NCBI GenBank assembly: GCA_030065015.1
Contig: JASJDU010000027.1
Coordinates: 1-34,894 of the forward strand
Reading direction: 5' to 3'
Length of the DNA: 34,894 nucleotides
Origin: Candidatus Caenarcanales bacterium
GTDB taxonomy: Bacteria > Cyanobacteriota > Vampirovibrionia > Caenarcaniphilales > Caenarcanaceae
A program made the translations under genes and the position numbers. Within the stretch, counting starts at the first letter, position 1, and every line of letters starts with the position of its first letter. The notes beneath the pieces were generated by a model. The model was not told the origin of the DNA and did no database searches. It worked only from the letters and a program-made list of their open reading frames with translations. Shown one piece after another: positions 1-7,935 of this stretch.

Positions 1-35
1 ATTAGTTCATCTCTTTTATTTTGTGTTTTGGGCAT
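1..35 (-). CDS. 5' end of a gene running off the left edge (twin of the right-edge gene)
   Basis: Read on the minus strand, an ATG at 35-33 follows a good purine-rich ribosome-binding site (AAGGATAAGGA) and opens a frame MPKTQNKRDEL that leaves the window. The same leader and the same first codons occur at the right edge in opposite orientation, with E changed to Q at codon 10. Twelve residues are too few to name a family. Basic, TetR-like or transposase-like N-termini are possible, but none is supported. Confidence 0.5.
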   Translation of the reverse strand, partial: MPKTQNKRDEL

Positions 36-107
36 TTCCTTATCCTTTTTTTGTCAATTCTTTATTTTCTTTCCTTTTGTCTTTTACACACTTAAATTTA
101 CTGACTC
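1..107. repeat. Left copy of terminal inverted repeat (~107 bp)
   Basis: This segment matches the reverse complement of 34786-34891 with only four differences: two substitutions inside the coding start, one substitution and one single-base indel in the leader. Similarity stops at the GACTC/GAGTC boundary. The repeat covers an untranslated leader, a Shine-Dalgarno sequence and the first codons of a gene. It therefore looks like a duplicated gene family rather than a transposon end. Confidence 0.85.
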
Positions 108-266
108 GAGATTATGGAAAAACTGTGAACGTAAGCTCAATACCTCTGCTCAGATGGTTATTCTTTCTTTCATTTCTATTCTCCTAAAAAGATCCTAAAC
201 AGGTTCTAAATAAAAAGCCTAATACAATTCCTTTGTTAGTAACTGTGCTTATCATCACTTTTTCTA

Positions 267-869
267 TTACTTCTTTAGGCTTTTATCTTCTTGGTTTGTA
301 GTCAGCCTATAATTTTTTATAATTTCTATAACTTGTTGACAAGTTTGATCGATTTTTCCTTCTTCGTTAATTACAACGTGATCAAACCAATTTGCCTCTT
401 TTAACTCTTGTTCTGATTTTTTTATACGAGATTTAACTTTTTCATCAGATTCAGTAGATCTTTCTTTGAGACGCTTCTGAAGAGTTGCTAAGGACGGAGG
501 AGCCATAAAGATAAAAAGTGCACTCGGCATATTCTTTTTAATTTGTCTAGCTCCTTCCACTTCAATTTCTAAAACTACATCTTTACCAATGTGGATTTGT
601 TCTTCAACATATTTCCTCGGGGTTCCATAGTAATTACCAACAAACTCAGCCCATTCTAATAGTTGATTATCTTCAGCTAGTTTTAGGAACTCTTCTTTTG
701 TCCTAAAAAAATAATTTATACCTTCTTCTTCTCCCAATCTTTTTTCCCTTGTTGTAACTGAAACAGAAAAAACAAGATTATTGAGTTTCTTAAAAACTTC
801 TTTTAAAACGGTTCCCTTGCCAACTCCAGAAGGGCCCACTAGCAGTATTAAATTACCTTTAGATGACAT
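267..869 (-). CDS. gmk: Guanylate kinase
   Basis: The enzyme transfers phosphate from ATP to GMP (or dGMP), giving GDP for nucleic acid and (p)ppGpp synthesis in the cytosol. The 200-residue length is typical. The P-loop GPSGVGKGT sits at residues 12-20. The GMP-binding segment follows with S-x-TTR-x-R and a GE-x-x-G-x-x-Y-F pattern, then the YGTP and EIEVEGA motifs of the family. The lid region contains RLKERSTES. It lies 22 bp downstream of pyrH on the same strand, so the two nucleoside-monophosphate kinases are probably co-transcribed. About 160 bp without a recognisable gene separates its stop from the left-end repeat. Identification is firm. Confidence 0.97.
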   Translation of the reverse strand: MSSKGNLILLVGPSGVGKGTVLKEVFKKLNNLVFSVSVTTREKRLGEEEGINYFFRTKEEFLKLAEDNQLLEWAEFVGNYYGTPRKYVEEQIHIGKDVVLEIEVEGARQIKKNMPSALFIFMAPPSLATLQKRLKERSTESDEKVKSRIKKSEQELKEANWFDHVVINEEGKIDQTCQQVIEIIKNYRLTTNQEDKSLKK

Positions 870-891
870 GATGAAACTATCCCTTTAGATC

Positions 892-1647
892 TTAAACTTT
901 ACTAAGTTCAGCCTCAGAAGTTATCTGAGTTCCAATATTTTTTCCTGTAACAATATCCTTGAGAACTCCTTCTTGTGCAAAATCAAATACTTTAATTGGA
1001 ATTTCATTATCACGGCAGATAGCAACCCCGGCGGCGTCCATAATTTTATAATTTTCACCAAGTACCTTTTCAAAGCTCAACTTATCAAACTTCTTGGCAT
1101 TTTTATTTATTCTTGGATCGGAATCGTAAACCCCATCAACCCCATTCTTTGCCATCAACAAGATGTCTGCCTCTATTTCTGCTGCTCTCAAAGACGCAGT
1201 TGTATCAGTTGTGAAGAATGGATTACCGGTGCCTCCTCCAAAAATTACGACTCTTTCTTTCTCTAAATGTCTTATCGCTTTTCTTCTAATGTAAGGTTCT
1301 GCTACTGAAGGCATCTCTATAGCTGTTTGAACTCTCGTTGGTGTTCCATCACGCTCAAGAACTCCTTGTAAGATTAGGCTGTTCATTATGGTTGCCAACA
1401 TCCCAACATAATCCGCTGCGGCTCTATCCATGCCAAGTTGAGTACTAGAGTTCAATCCTCTAAAAATGTTTCCACCACCAACTACAATTGCAATCTCCAC
1501 TCCTAGGTTATATACTTCTGCTATTTCTCTTGCAACTCTTTCAATAACAAAGGGTTCTATCCCAAAGCCTTTATCTCCAGTTAAAGCTTCTCCACTAAGT
1601 TTTAGTAAAATTCTTTTGTAATGTAACTGAGATTTTAATTGTGTCAT
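892..1647 (-). CDS. pyrH: UMP kinase (uridylate kinase)
   Basis: This cytosolic enzyme of the amino-acid kinase family phosphorylates UMP to UDP in pyrimidine synthesis. It is normally hexameric and regulated by GTP and UTP. The 251-residue protein shows the N-terminal [12 protein letters not shown] motif, the [10 protein letters not shown] loop, the [13 protein letters not shown] segment, [13 protein letters not shown] near the middle and the nucleotide-binding [13 protein letters not shown]. The start at 1647 leaves a 10-residue leader before the first strand, as in homologues. In many bacteria the next gene is frr; here it is gmk. The unknown ORF at 1694 diverges from it. Identification is firm. 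Confidence 0.97.
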   Translation of the reverse strand: MTQLKSQLHYKRILLKLSGEALTGDKGFGIEPFVIERVAREIAEVYNLGVEIAIVVGGGNIFRGLNSSTQLGMDRAAADYVGMLATIMNSLILQGVLERDGTPTRVQTAIEMPSVAEPYIRRKAIRHLEKERVVIFGGGTGNPFFTTDTTASLRAAEIEADILLMAKNGVDGVYDSDPRINKNAKKFDKLSFEKVLGENYKIMDAAGVAICRDNEIPIKVFDFAQEGVLKDIVTGKNIGTQITSEAELSKV

Positions 1648-1693
1648 TAGGTTAACTTTCCTTTAAAAATTTATTGTTTTAAATTATAGAATA

Positions 1694-2020
1694 ATGATTT
1701 TTTCTTCATTAGCCAAATTTATAAAACCGCACTTGAAATCGGAGAAACCGATTTTAAACTTATTACCCTTATGGATGAGGGATAAATTAATTCAAAACCC
1801 AGCAAAGGATAATGTTTCTAAAGTAATTCAAGCTGAGTTTCTTCTAAAAGAATTGGATTATGACAAAAAGTTTTTTATTGTTCCTAAGTCCCCAAGGGCA
1901 GAAAACCTATTGAAATTTTTAAAAGAGTATATATATTTAATGGAGTCAACTAGGTTTTCTCGTTGGTTAGCTGAAGTGGAACCCAATGATTTTTCAAAGA
2001 AGATGAAGGACCATAAATAA
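1694..2020 (+). CDS. Small protein of unknown function
   Basis: A 108-residue frame lies in the gap between pyrH (divergent) and comEC (same strand, 104 bp downstream). The protein is basic, rich in Lys, Phe and Leu, with no signal peptide, membrane segment or motif I recognise. The ATG has no clear Shine-Dalgarno sequence and sits just after an AT-rich TATAGAATA stretch, so it could be read from a nearly leaderless message. A shorter frame on the opposite strand overlaps it and looks like a shadow. That a gene fills the whole intergenic space supports coding, but only moderately. Confidence 0.5.
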   Translation: MIFSSLAKFIKPHLKSEKPILNLLPLWMRDKLIQNPAKDNVSKVIQAEFLLKELDYDKKFFIVPKSPRAENLLKFLKEYIYLMESTRFSRWLAEVEPNDFSKKMKDHK

Positions 2021-2124
2021 ATTAAAATTAATACGATTGTATTTTCCAAGGACACTGACAGTACTAATTACACTGAAAATTTCTTAATTAGCAAATAACC
2101 TTTTTCAACTGCGATGATCGAATT

Positions 2125-4173
2125 GTGAAAGTTGCACTAATTATATTTGGATGCTTTTTTACTCTCGGCACAGCTTTAAGTTGGTATGAGGCTCCTTTAG
2201 CTTTATGGATAGTAATACTCTTTATATCTTTTATTTGTTTTAGTGTTTATCTTATCTATAAAGAAAAAAGCTGGAAGTATTTAATGCTTTCCTTTATAGC
2301 TCTTAGTATTGCTGTGTCAAACGTTAAAGTGAGAGAGCAACTCATTGTTCCCAAAACACAGGTTGGAAAAGCAGTTTGCATAGAAGCGTTAGTTGTAGAA
2401 AGTCCTAAAGAAACTTCTTTTAAAAGATCTCAATTTCTTGTAAAAAGCGGTTTGGGAAAAATAAAAGTACAGACTAAATCATCTTCCTTGATTCCAGCTG
2501 TTGGTGATCTTGTTTATATTCAAGGTAAATTTGAAAATCCTCAAGTAAGTGAAAGATTTAATGAAAAAATCTATCTAAAGGCCAAAGGTGTATCTCAGAA
2601 GCTAGTTTCTGCAGAAATACTATATTCGAGTGATCATAATTCATATGAAGCTAGATTCTTAAATCTCGTTAGCCGAATTCAGAGCAACTTTTTATTAATT
2701 CACAAAAGTCTTCTTTCTCCTGATGAATCAGCCGTTATTCAGAAAATATTAATTGGGAGAGCTTCAAAGGAAAAATTAAACAAAAATACATATTATGCAA
2801 TTCAAAACCTTGGAGTGTCTCATATATTCGCGGCATCTGGGTTTCATTTAACAACACTATGTCTATTTCTATTTTATATATTCAAACTGCTAAAAATCCG
2901 TAAAGCTCAGAAAATACTTTTTACATTATTCGGAATTACCTTATATGCATTAATGGCTTCATGGTCACCGTCAATTTTTCGAGCTTGGTTCATCGCAACA
3001 ATTGCTCTGTCAGGACAGCTCATTCAGAGAAAAATAAATTTATTGAATACCTTGATATTTGGGTTGATTATTAGTTTATTAATAGATCCAAATGGAGTTG
3101 GTGATATAGGTCTTCAGTTTTCTTATTTAGCTGTTTTAGGAATTGTCTTATGGGCAGAAAAATTAATACGAAAAATGACTTTTGTTCCGAGGAGTTGGGC
3201 GGAACCAATAGCTGTTGCACTGAGTGCTCAAGCCTTTTTAATACCCCTTCAGATCTACTATTTCCACAATATTCCAATATACTTTTTAATTGCAAATCTT
3301 TTTGCCGTTCCGCTAGCAGGCCTAATCTTGATACTCGGTTTATCCGCAAGTTTTGTTTCTATGCTTGGTTCTTTAGGGTGGTTTATTGCGTCCGGTATAG
3401 AAATATTCACTTCTATTTCAGTAAAAGTTCTTTTGCTATGGTTAAACTTTCTTAACTCTCTCCCGGCTGCTGATTTAAGAATTAGTAATATTTCTTTTCC
3501 TTGGGTAATTTGGCTCTACTTTCTAATAATATATTTTGCTTTTTTCAAGAAATATAGACTTGCCAGACATTCAATAATTGCCAGCTTTGTATGTTTGTTA
3601 GTGATTAGCTTCTTTACAAAACCAAGCACAGTTCAGGCCATATCATTATCAAAACGTTGGTATGAGGCCGTTTACATTAAAATAACTGATAAAATAGTAT
3701 TCGTTTGCAATCCATCAACAGTCTATTTAGATCAAGAAAAATTCCTCAGAGATCTCAGAAAGCTTTCAATAAAGAAAGTCGATTGGTGGATTGGTTTTTG
3801 TAAAAAACCTAAAGAGATTGAAGCTAAAAAGATCTTGATTCCAAAGAAAAAAACTCAATATGAACTATCAAAAGATCTCAAAATCATATCAAGTGAGGGC
3901 GCAGTGTTAATCAATCAAGCAGATTTTTCTGGGTTAATCCTCTTTAAACCCTTGCTAAGTGAAGATAGTAAGCATTTTTATTCACTCATCAAATTTGCTT
4001 TCCCTCCTAGTTTAAGGAAGGAAGCTCTGTGGAGTAAAATGCCAAAGTCTCAATACTGTATGCTACCGAACTTAGCTAAAAAGAAAAAGCTAGAAGTCCA
4101 TAATTTAATGAATAGTAATTTGATGAATAAAAGGTGTGAAGAATTTATTCAAAAATTGGAGATTGAACTCTGA
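2125..4173 (+). CDS. comEC: ComEC/Rec2-type DNA uptake channel, C-terminal domain degenerate
   Basis: ComEC proteins form the inner-membrane channel through which single-stranded DNA enters during natural transformation. The 682-residue protein has paired N-terminal membrane helices (about 1-70) and an OB-like DUF4131 region (about 85-180). The Competence-family channel follows, starting near residue 200, with the hallmark HIFAASGFHL at 233-242 and many membrane helices up to about residue 500. The last 180 residues correspond in place to the metallo-beta-lactamase-like nuclease domain. I cannot find its DxGQGD, SHxDxDH or later His motifs there, so that domain seems catalytically dead. GTG is taken as the start. 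The histidine kinase follows 69 bp later. No other competence gene is in view. Confidence 0.9.
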   Translation: MKVALIIFGCFFTLGTALSWYEAPLALWIVILFISFICFSVYLIYKEKSWKYLMLSFIALSIAVSNVKVREQLIVPKTQVGKAVCIEALVVESPKETSFKRSQFLVKSGLGKIKVQTKSSSLIPAVGDLVYIQGKFENPQVSERFNEKIYLKAKGVSQKLVSAEILYSSDHNSYEARFLNLVSRIQSNFLLIHKSLLSPDESAVIQKILIGRASKEKLNKNTYYAIQNLGVSHIFAASGFHLTTLCLFLFYIFKLLKIRKAQKILFTLFGITLYALMASWSPSIFRAWFIATIALSGQLIQRKINLLNTLIFGLIISLLIDPNGVGDIGLQFSYLAVLGIVLWAEKLIRKMTFVPRSWAEPIAVALSAQAFLIPLQIYYFHNIPIYFLIANLFAVPLAGLILILGLSASFVSMLGSLGWFIASGIEIFTSISVKVLLLWLNFLNSLPAADLRISNISFPWVIWLYFLIIYFAFFKKYRLARHSIIASFVCLLVISFFTKPSTVQAISLSKRWYEAVYIKITDKIVFVCNPSTVYLDQEKFLRDLRKLSIKKVDWWIGFCKKPKEIEAKKILIPKKKTQYELSKDLKIISSEGAVLINQADFSGLILFKPLLSEDSKHFYSLIKFAFPPSLRKEALWSKMPKSQYCMLPNLAKKKKLEVHNLMNSNLMNKRCEEFIQKLEIEL

Positions 4174-4242
4174 ATTAGTTTAATGTTAGTAAATATTTAA
4201 TATAAGTAGAGATAATCTTAGCCTGGGATAATATATATAATC

Positions 4243-5733
4243 TTGCTTACATCATTATTAAAATTTTTTAGAATTCCCAACAAGCTATTACACCAGCTAC
4301 TTTTAACTTATTTAACAATTGTATTTTTATCGCTAGCTGGTATTGGTGGTTTTACTTTGTTTGCTCTTAAAACAAGTTCAATCAACGATTTAACTTACTA
4401 CTTAAGTCTCGAAGCACACAACATAAGCTCTTTTCTATTGGAAAGAGATCGTGAATTTGTTAAGAATTTAGCGGATGAATTATCAACTCACGGCTTTTGG
4501 GTAACCGTTTTTGATAAGAAAGGTGCAGTAGAATTCAGCTCTATTGCAGAAGAAAATCTAAAAAAAGGAAACAAATCTCTTCAAAAGACGGAAGCAATTA
4601 GAGAGGCTTTAGAAGGCAAATCGAAAGCTTATAAATTTTTCAGTAATCGAACTCAAATTAACTGGTATTTGGTTACCATTCCTCATTTAAATAAGGATGG
4701 AGAGATTATTGGAGTGGTTCAAGTTGGTCTTCCTCTGGCTAGCTTAAACCAAGAATTGGGTAATAGCTTTTACACCTTACTTTGCCTCGGTGTTTTAATT
4801 TCCTTAATAACCATTTTTGCAATTTGGGTTTTAGCGTTATGGCTTTCCAATCCAATAAAACAAATAAGCTTACAAGCGAGACAAATTGCGGATACTGGTG
4901 AGCTCAAGGCTGAACTTCCGGTATCTAGACTCGATGAGATTGGAGAACTAGCTAAATCCTTCAATATGATGATTTATAAGTTGAGAGAAGAAAAGAATTT
5001 TCAAAAAGATTTCATTGCAAATGCTAGTCATGAGCTCAAAACACCGGTAACAGCAATAAGCTCTGCACTGGAAATACTTGAGCATGTCCCTTTGGAGAAC
5101 GAAGAAGACAAAGCTCAATTTTTTGAAATTCTTAATAGGCAAACGATAAGGCTCAAGGAATTAATTACTGATTTATTGGATATTTCTGTTCTTGAAAGTG
5201 GCCGTGTTGAACTTCATTTAAGTAGTTTTTCTTTAGAAGATTTCATTGAGAATTGCATTATTGACGTTGAGCCTTTAGTAAATAAAGCTGATGTAGATTT
5301 CTCTTGGTTTGTTGAAAGTGAAATCGAGATAATTGCCGATAAAGATAAGCTGCAAAGACTATTACTTAATCTTCTTACAAATGCTATTAAGCATACGCCT
5401 CCCAAAGGCGAGGTTCTTTTGAGTATTCTCACTCAAAAGCTATCAGAAGATGAGACTGAAATAACCTTTATCGTCCAAGATAGTGGAATTGGTATTCCCA
5501 AAGAAGAACAAGACAAGATTTTTGGAAGATTCTACCGAGCACAACAAGATAGATCCAGAGCAACTGGTGGAAGTGGATTAGGTTTGGCAATAGTAAAACA
5601 AATTGCAGATCTTCACGGAGGTAAATTATCCGTAAAAAGTGATCACGCTAAAGGTGCAGAATTTAGATTTGAATTTAAATCAGTTACAGTGACAAAACAG
5701 AAGCAAGAGAAATCAAAACTGGCATCACGATAA
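4243..5733 (+). CDS. Membrane sensor histidine kinase
   Basis: The 496-residue protein has a complete PhoR/ResE-like layout. A first membrane helix lies at about 20-42, an extracytoplasmic sensor of about 125 residues with PAS/Cache-like spacing follows, and a second helix lies at about 175-203. HAMP is at about 204-250. The HisKA box has phospho-acceptor His263 (ASHELKTPV). The HATPase domain has an N box (NLLTNAIKH), a G1 box (DSGIGIP), an F box (FGRFYRAQQ) and a G2 box (GGSGLGLAI). It should autophosphorylate and pass phosphate to a response regulator, but none is adjacent, so its partner lies elsewhere. The only reasonable start is TTG. The 3' end overlaps the end of yggT on the other strand by 50 bp. 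Confidence 0.93.
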   Translation: MLTSLLKFFRIPNKLLHQLLLTYLTIVFLSLAGIGGFTLFALKTSSINDLTYYLSLEAHNISSFLLERDREFVKNLADELSTHGFWVTVFDKKGAVEFSSIAEENLKKGNKSLQKTEAIREALEGKSKAYKFFSNRTQINWYLVTIPHLNKDGEIIGVVQVGLPLASLNQELGNSFYTLLCLGVLISLITIFAIWVLALWLSNPIKQISLQARQIADTGELKAELPVSRLDEIGELAKSFNMMIYKLREEKNFQKDFIANASHELKTPVTAISSALEILEHVPLENEEDKAQFFEILNRQTIRLKELITDLLDISVLESGRVELHLSSFSLEDFIENCIIDVEPLVNKADVDFSWFVESEIEIIADKDKLQRLLLNLLTNAIKHTPPKGEVLLSILTQKLSEDETEITFIVQDSGIGIPKEEQDKIFGRFYRAQQDRSRATGGSGLGLAIVKQIADLHGGKLSVKSDHAKGAEFRFEFKSVTVTKQKQEKSKLASR

Positions 5734-5998
5734 ACTTCAGCAAAAGAATTAAGATTATAGGAGAGATGTCAATAGTCCCTCCAATTGGGGGAACTAGTTG
5801 TCTTATTGGAGCGAGCATTTTCCCGAAAAAGCTATCCAGTGATTGAAAAAAAGACGTTTTTCTCAAATCTGGAATCCAGCTCATGAGGACCCAAGCGAAT
5901 AAAACAAACATAAATAAGTCAAAGACTTTACTTATTAAACCAACCAAGTTCATTAGAAACAGTTTTCTGTAAGCCAAATCATTATAACGGTCTAACAT
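5684..5998 (-). CDS. yggT: YggT family small membrane protein
   Basis: The 104-residue protein has two hydrophobic segments (about 15-42 and 78-100) around a conserved core. That core has LFAWVLMSWIP, then LAPIRQLVPPIGGTIDISPI, which closely follows the family pattern of an aromatic-rich first helix and a PxR..(I/L)PP..G..D.SP loop. YggT proteins are integral membrane proteins of uncertain role. Homologues have been linked to osmotic tolerance, and in cyanobacteria and plastids (Ycf19/CCB3-like) to photosystem and cytochrome b6f assembly or nucleoid placement. The last 50 bp overlap the histidine kinase gene tail to tail. The next gene to the right (6188) reads divergently. Confidence 0.9.
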   Translation of the reverse strand: MLDRYNDLAYRKLFLMNLVGLISKVFDLFMFVLFAWVLMSWIPDLRKTSFFQSLDSFFGKMLAPIRQLVPPIGGTIDISPIILILLLKFIVMPVLISLASVLSL

Positions 5999-6047
5999 CT
6001 GCTTTGTTTATTAATTTATTAACAAATCTATTTTTAATTAATGCTCA

Positions 6048-6123
6048 GAGTTGAGTTTTGAGTTGAGCTTTTGGACTGTATTGACTTTGAGTGTGGAAAT
6101 CTCCAAAAAAGCCAGGCTATAAT
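6048..6123 (+). promoter_or_regulatory. Possible promoter region with a tandem 12-bp repeat
   Basis: Two adjacent near-identical units (GAGTTGAGTTTT at 6048-6059 and GAGTTGAGCTTTT at 6060-6072) precede a TATAAT at 6118-6123. The ATG of the His/Cys-rich gene follows about 65 bp later. No well-spaced -35 box is evident upstream of TATAAT, which may mean activator dependence, with the repeat as a binding site. This is a pattern call only. Confidence 0.3.
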
Positions 6124-6187
6124 ATATCAGTAAGTATTAACTTTTTGATTAAAATTAATAATTATATAAATTTAAAAATATTTAATT

Positions 6188-6979
6188 ATGCTTCCTATTT
6201 TATTATCTCCAAATCAAAGTAAAGAAGATAAATCTCATATTCGGAATCATCGTACTCATAATAGAAAACAAGCGAGGGTTTTTCATTTTCAAAAAGACTC
6301 TCATAAAACAATTCCACACTCACATCACACTCACAATTTAGCCCATGAAGCTACTGATTTGAATACTAAACCAAATAGTTTTGTTAAGGGGCTAAAAGAG
6401 TTATTTACAGTTAAAAGGTTATCAATAGTTTCTGCAGTTTTAGTAGCTTCTCATTTCATAGGGAATTTCATTAGAAACGCTATTGGAATTAGTCAAAATC
6501 GAAACAGTGATCAAGGATTCTTTGGAAGCCACGTTCTTCAAGAAGCCGCTGTTATTTTTACACAAATTCTAGTTAGTTCTTTGATAGCAATAACTTTAGA
6601 TAATAGATTCTCTAAGGGACTCAACTTTAAACACTCTATAAAAGAAGCTTTTTCAAATGAATCACTAAAACTAGCTTTGTCTTTATCGGCCTTTAATACT
6701 CTTGCAGATACTGCTACTCATTCAATTAAACATAGTAACTTTTACCAAAACTCAGGGACAAACCAAACTATTACGGATTTAACCTCCTTATTAGTAAAGT
6801 TCCTTGGAACAATTGCCGTAGGAAGATTGGTAGCTGGAGCTAACTCAATTACAACAATGTTTTCTACTGCATGTCCATGTTGTAGCATGCCAATTTGCGC
6901 AGTTGAGCTCTTCACTTTACTTCATTCTCTATGGCAATCAGCAGTGAGTTTTGTTAATAGGCACTCTCATCACCATTAG
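6188..6979 (+). CDS. His- and Cys-rich membrane protein of unknown function
   Basis: I do not recognise the family. The 263-residue protein starts with a charged, histidine-rich segment (ten His within residues 17-54, including HSHHTH). A hydrophobic body with probable helices follows at about 78-95, 115-135, 155-172 and 190-215. A tight cysteine cluster ACPCCSMPIC (Cys229, 231, 232, 237) precedes a last hydrophobic stretch and a terminal RHSHHH. Histidine runs at both ends plus a CPCC cluster suggest binding of a soft or transition metal; this is inference. It converges on a Cys-rich lipoprotein gene whose stop is 16 bp away. There is no signal peptide, so the first helix probably acts as the membrane anchor. 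Confidence 0.75.
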   Translation: MLPILLSPNQSKEDKSHIRNHRTHNRKQARVFHFQKDSHKTIPHSHHTHNLAHEATDLNTKPNSFVKGLKELFTVKRLSIVSAVLVASHFIGNFIRNAIGISQNRNSDQGFFGSHVLQEAAVIFTQILVSSLIAITLDNRFSKGLNFKHSIKEAFSNESLKLALSLSAFNTLADTATHSIKHSNFYQNSGTNQTITDLTSLLVKFLGTIAVGRLVAGANSITTMFSTACPCCSMPICAVELFTLLHSLWQSAVSFVNRHSHHH

Positions 6980-6995
6980 ATTTGTAATTAATTTA

Positions 6996-7292
6996 TTACT
7001 TATTTTTTCCGCGACATTGATTTGGCCTTACTTTTTCTAGTTGAAGTAAACAATGTTTCGCACATGTTTCTTTGCACATGCTGCTAATTTTCTTTTTGCT
7101 TAAAGTAACTTCTTTGCTTGCAGATGCAACTTCAGTGCATTTCGATGGGCAATTTTCGTTGCAAGCTTGTAAAAAACCTTTATCAAATTGTTTGCAGTCA
7201 TTCTTTACCTTATCTAAGGTGCACCCAGTTGTAATTAAACCAAGAACGAAAACCATTAAAGATAATCTTGCAAATTTAAAAAAGTTGAGCAT
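6996..7292 (-). CDS. Cysteine-rich lipoprotein with two CX3CX3C motifs
   Basis: The 98-residue precursor has a basic N-terminus, a hydrophobic core (about 10-20) and a lipobox ending ITTGC with Cys24 as the expected lipidated residue. The mature part of 75 residues holds eight further cysteines: Cys33, then 44-48-52, then 73-77-81, then 93. The two triplets are both CX3CX3C (CNENCPSKC and CKETCAKHC) separated by 20 residues. This spacing fits two helices pinned by disulfides or a cluster of metal ligands, loosely like twin-CX3C proteins. No family is recognised. It is tail-to-tail with the His/Cys-rich membrane protein, and the plus-strand frame on top of it looks like a shadow. Confidence 0.75.
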   Translation of the reverse strand: MLNFFKFARLSLMVFVLGLITTGCTLDKVKNDCKQFDKGFLQACNENCPSKCTEVASASKEVTLSKKKISSMCKETCAKHCLLQLEKVRPNQCRGKNK

Positions 7293-7464
7293 AATTTCGA
7301 AATAATTGACTTAAATTAAAGCTTTATTACTTAAACTATTCTATGCCACAAAGCTTACTATTGCTATTCGGTCAATATGTTTTGGGGTTGTACTTTTTTA
7401 TGAATAAGCTTCAAAATTGTTTCCAAGATTCATATAAGTAATTGATAAGAGGGATTTACTACGA

Positions 7465-7935
7465 GTGACGGTTATTGAAAATAAACTCAAAGAATTGAAT
7501 ATCGTTCTACCCGAAGCACCAAAACCAGTTGGTTCTTATGAAACAACTATTCAAGTTGGTTTGTTGGTATTTACTTCAGGAATTTTGCCTGTTAACTCTG
7601 AGGGTGAAGTTAAATTCACTCAACAAATAGATTCTTCTACTGTTGAGGATGGTCAAAGGGCGCTACTTTGTGCATTGAAAAATGCATTGAGTATACTCAA
7701 ACAAAAATTCCAAACCTTAGACAATATCGAAAGAATTGTCAGATTAGCCGGCTATATAAACAGTCAGCCAGGATTCTGTCAGCAATCGGATGTAATTAAC
7801 CCCGCTTCTAAGTTATTAATAGCTCTATGGGGAGATAAAGGTAAGCATGTAAGAACAACTATTGGTGTTAGTGAACTTCCTTTAGGGGCTTCTGTTGAAA
7901 TAGAGTTAATTGTGCAAGTGAAAAATATCAGTTGA
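7465..7935 (+). CDS. RidA/YjgF-like protein (chorismate-mutase-like fold, ~150-residue type)
   Basis: RidA-family trimers remove reactive enamine/imine intermediates, while this longer type (PF14588-like) often has unproven activity. The 156-residue protein shows PKPVGSYETTIQVGLLVFTSGILP at the start. NALSILKQKFQTLDNIERIVRLAGYINSQPGF lies in the middle, and RTTIGVSELPLGASVEIELIVQV lies near the end. The Arg of RTTIG and the G-A-S-V-E-I-E strand are in the family positions. GTG is the start, with a GAGGGA ribosome-binding site ten bases upstream. Its last eight bases overlap the end of the formyl-THF cyclo-ligase gene on the other strand. Confidence 0.88.
   Translation: MTVIENKLKELNIVLPEAPKPVGSYETTIQVGLLVFTSGILPVNSEGEVKFTQQIDSSTVEDGQRALLCALKNALSILKQKFQTLDNIERIVRLAGYINSQPGFCQQSDVINPASKLLIALWGDKGKHVRTTIGVSELPLGASVEIELIVQVKNIS

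Noticed and set aside
1-107. Assembly fold-back artefact producing the inverted ends
   Set aside because: The copies differ at four places, including substitutions in codons, and stop abruptly at different unique sequence. A fold-back would be identical.
973-1266. Plus-strand frame opposite pyrH
   Set aside because: It lies wholly inside the well-conserved pyrH gene and shows no recognisable protein features.
3071-3349. Frames on both strands within comEC (3071-3349 and 3150-3455)
   Set aside because: Both lie within the membrane-channel part of comEC. Their composition is that of shadow frames, and they have no plausible start signals.
7072-7305. Plus-strand frame over the Cys-rich lipoprotein
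   Set aside because: The minus-strand frame has a clear signal peptide, lipobox and patterned cysteines, so the opposite frame is a shadow.
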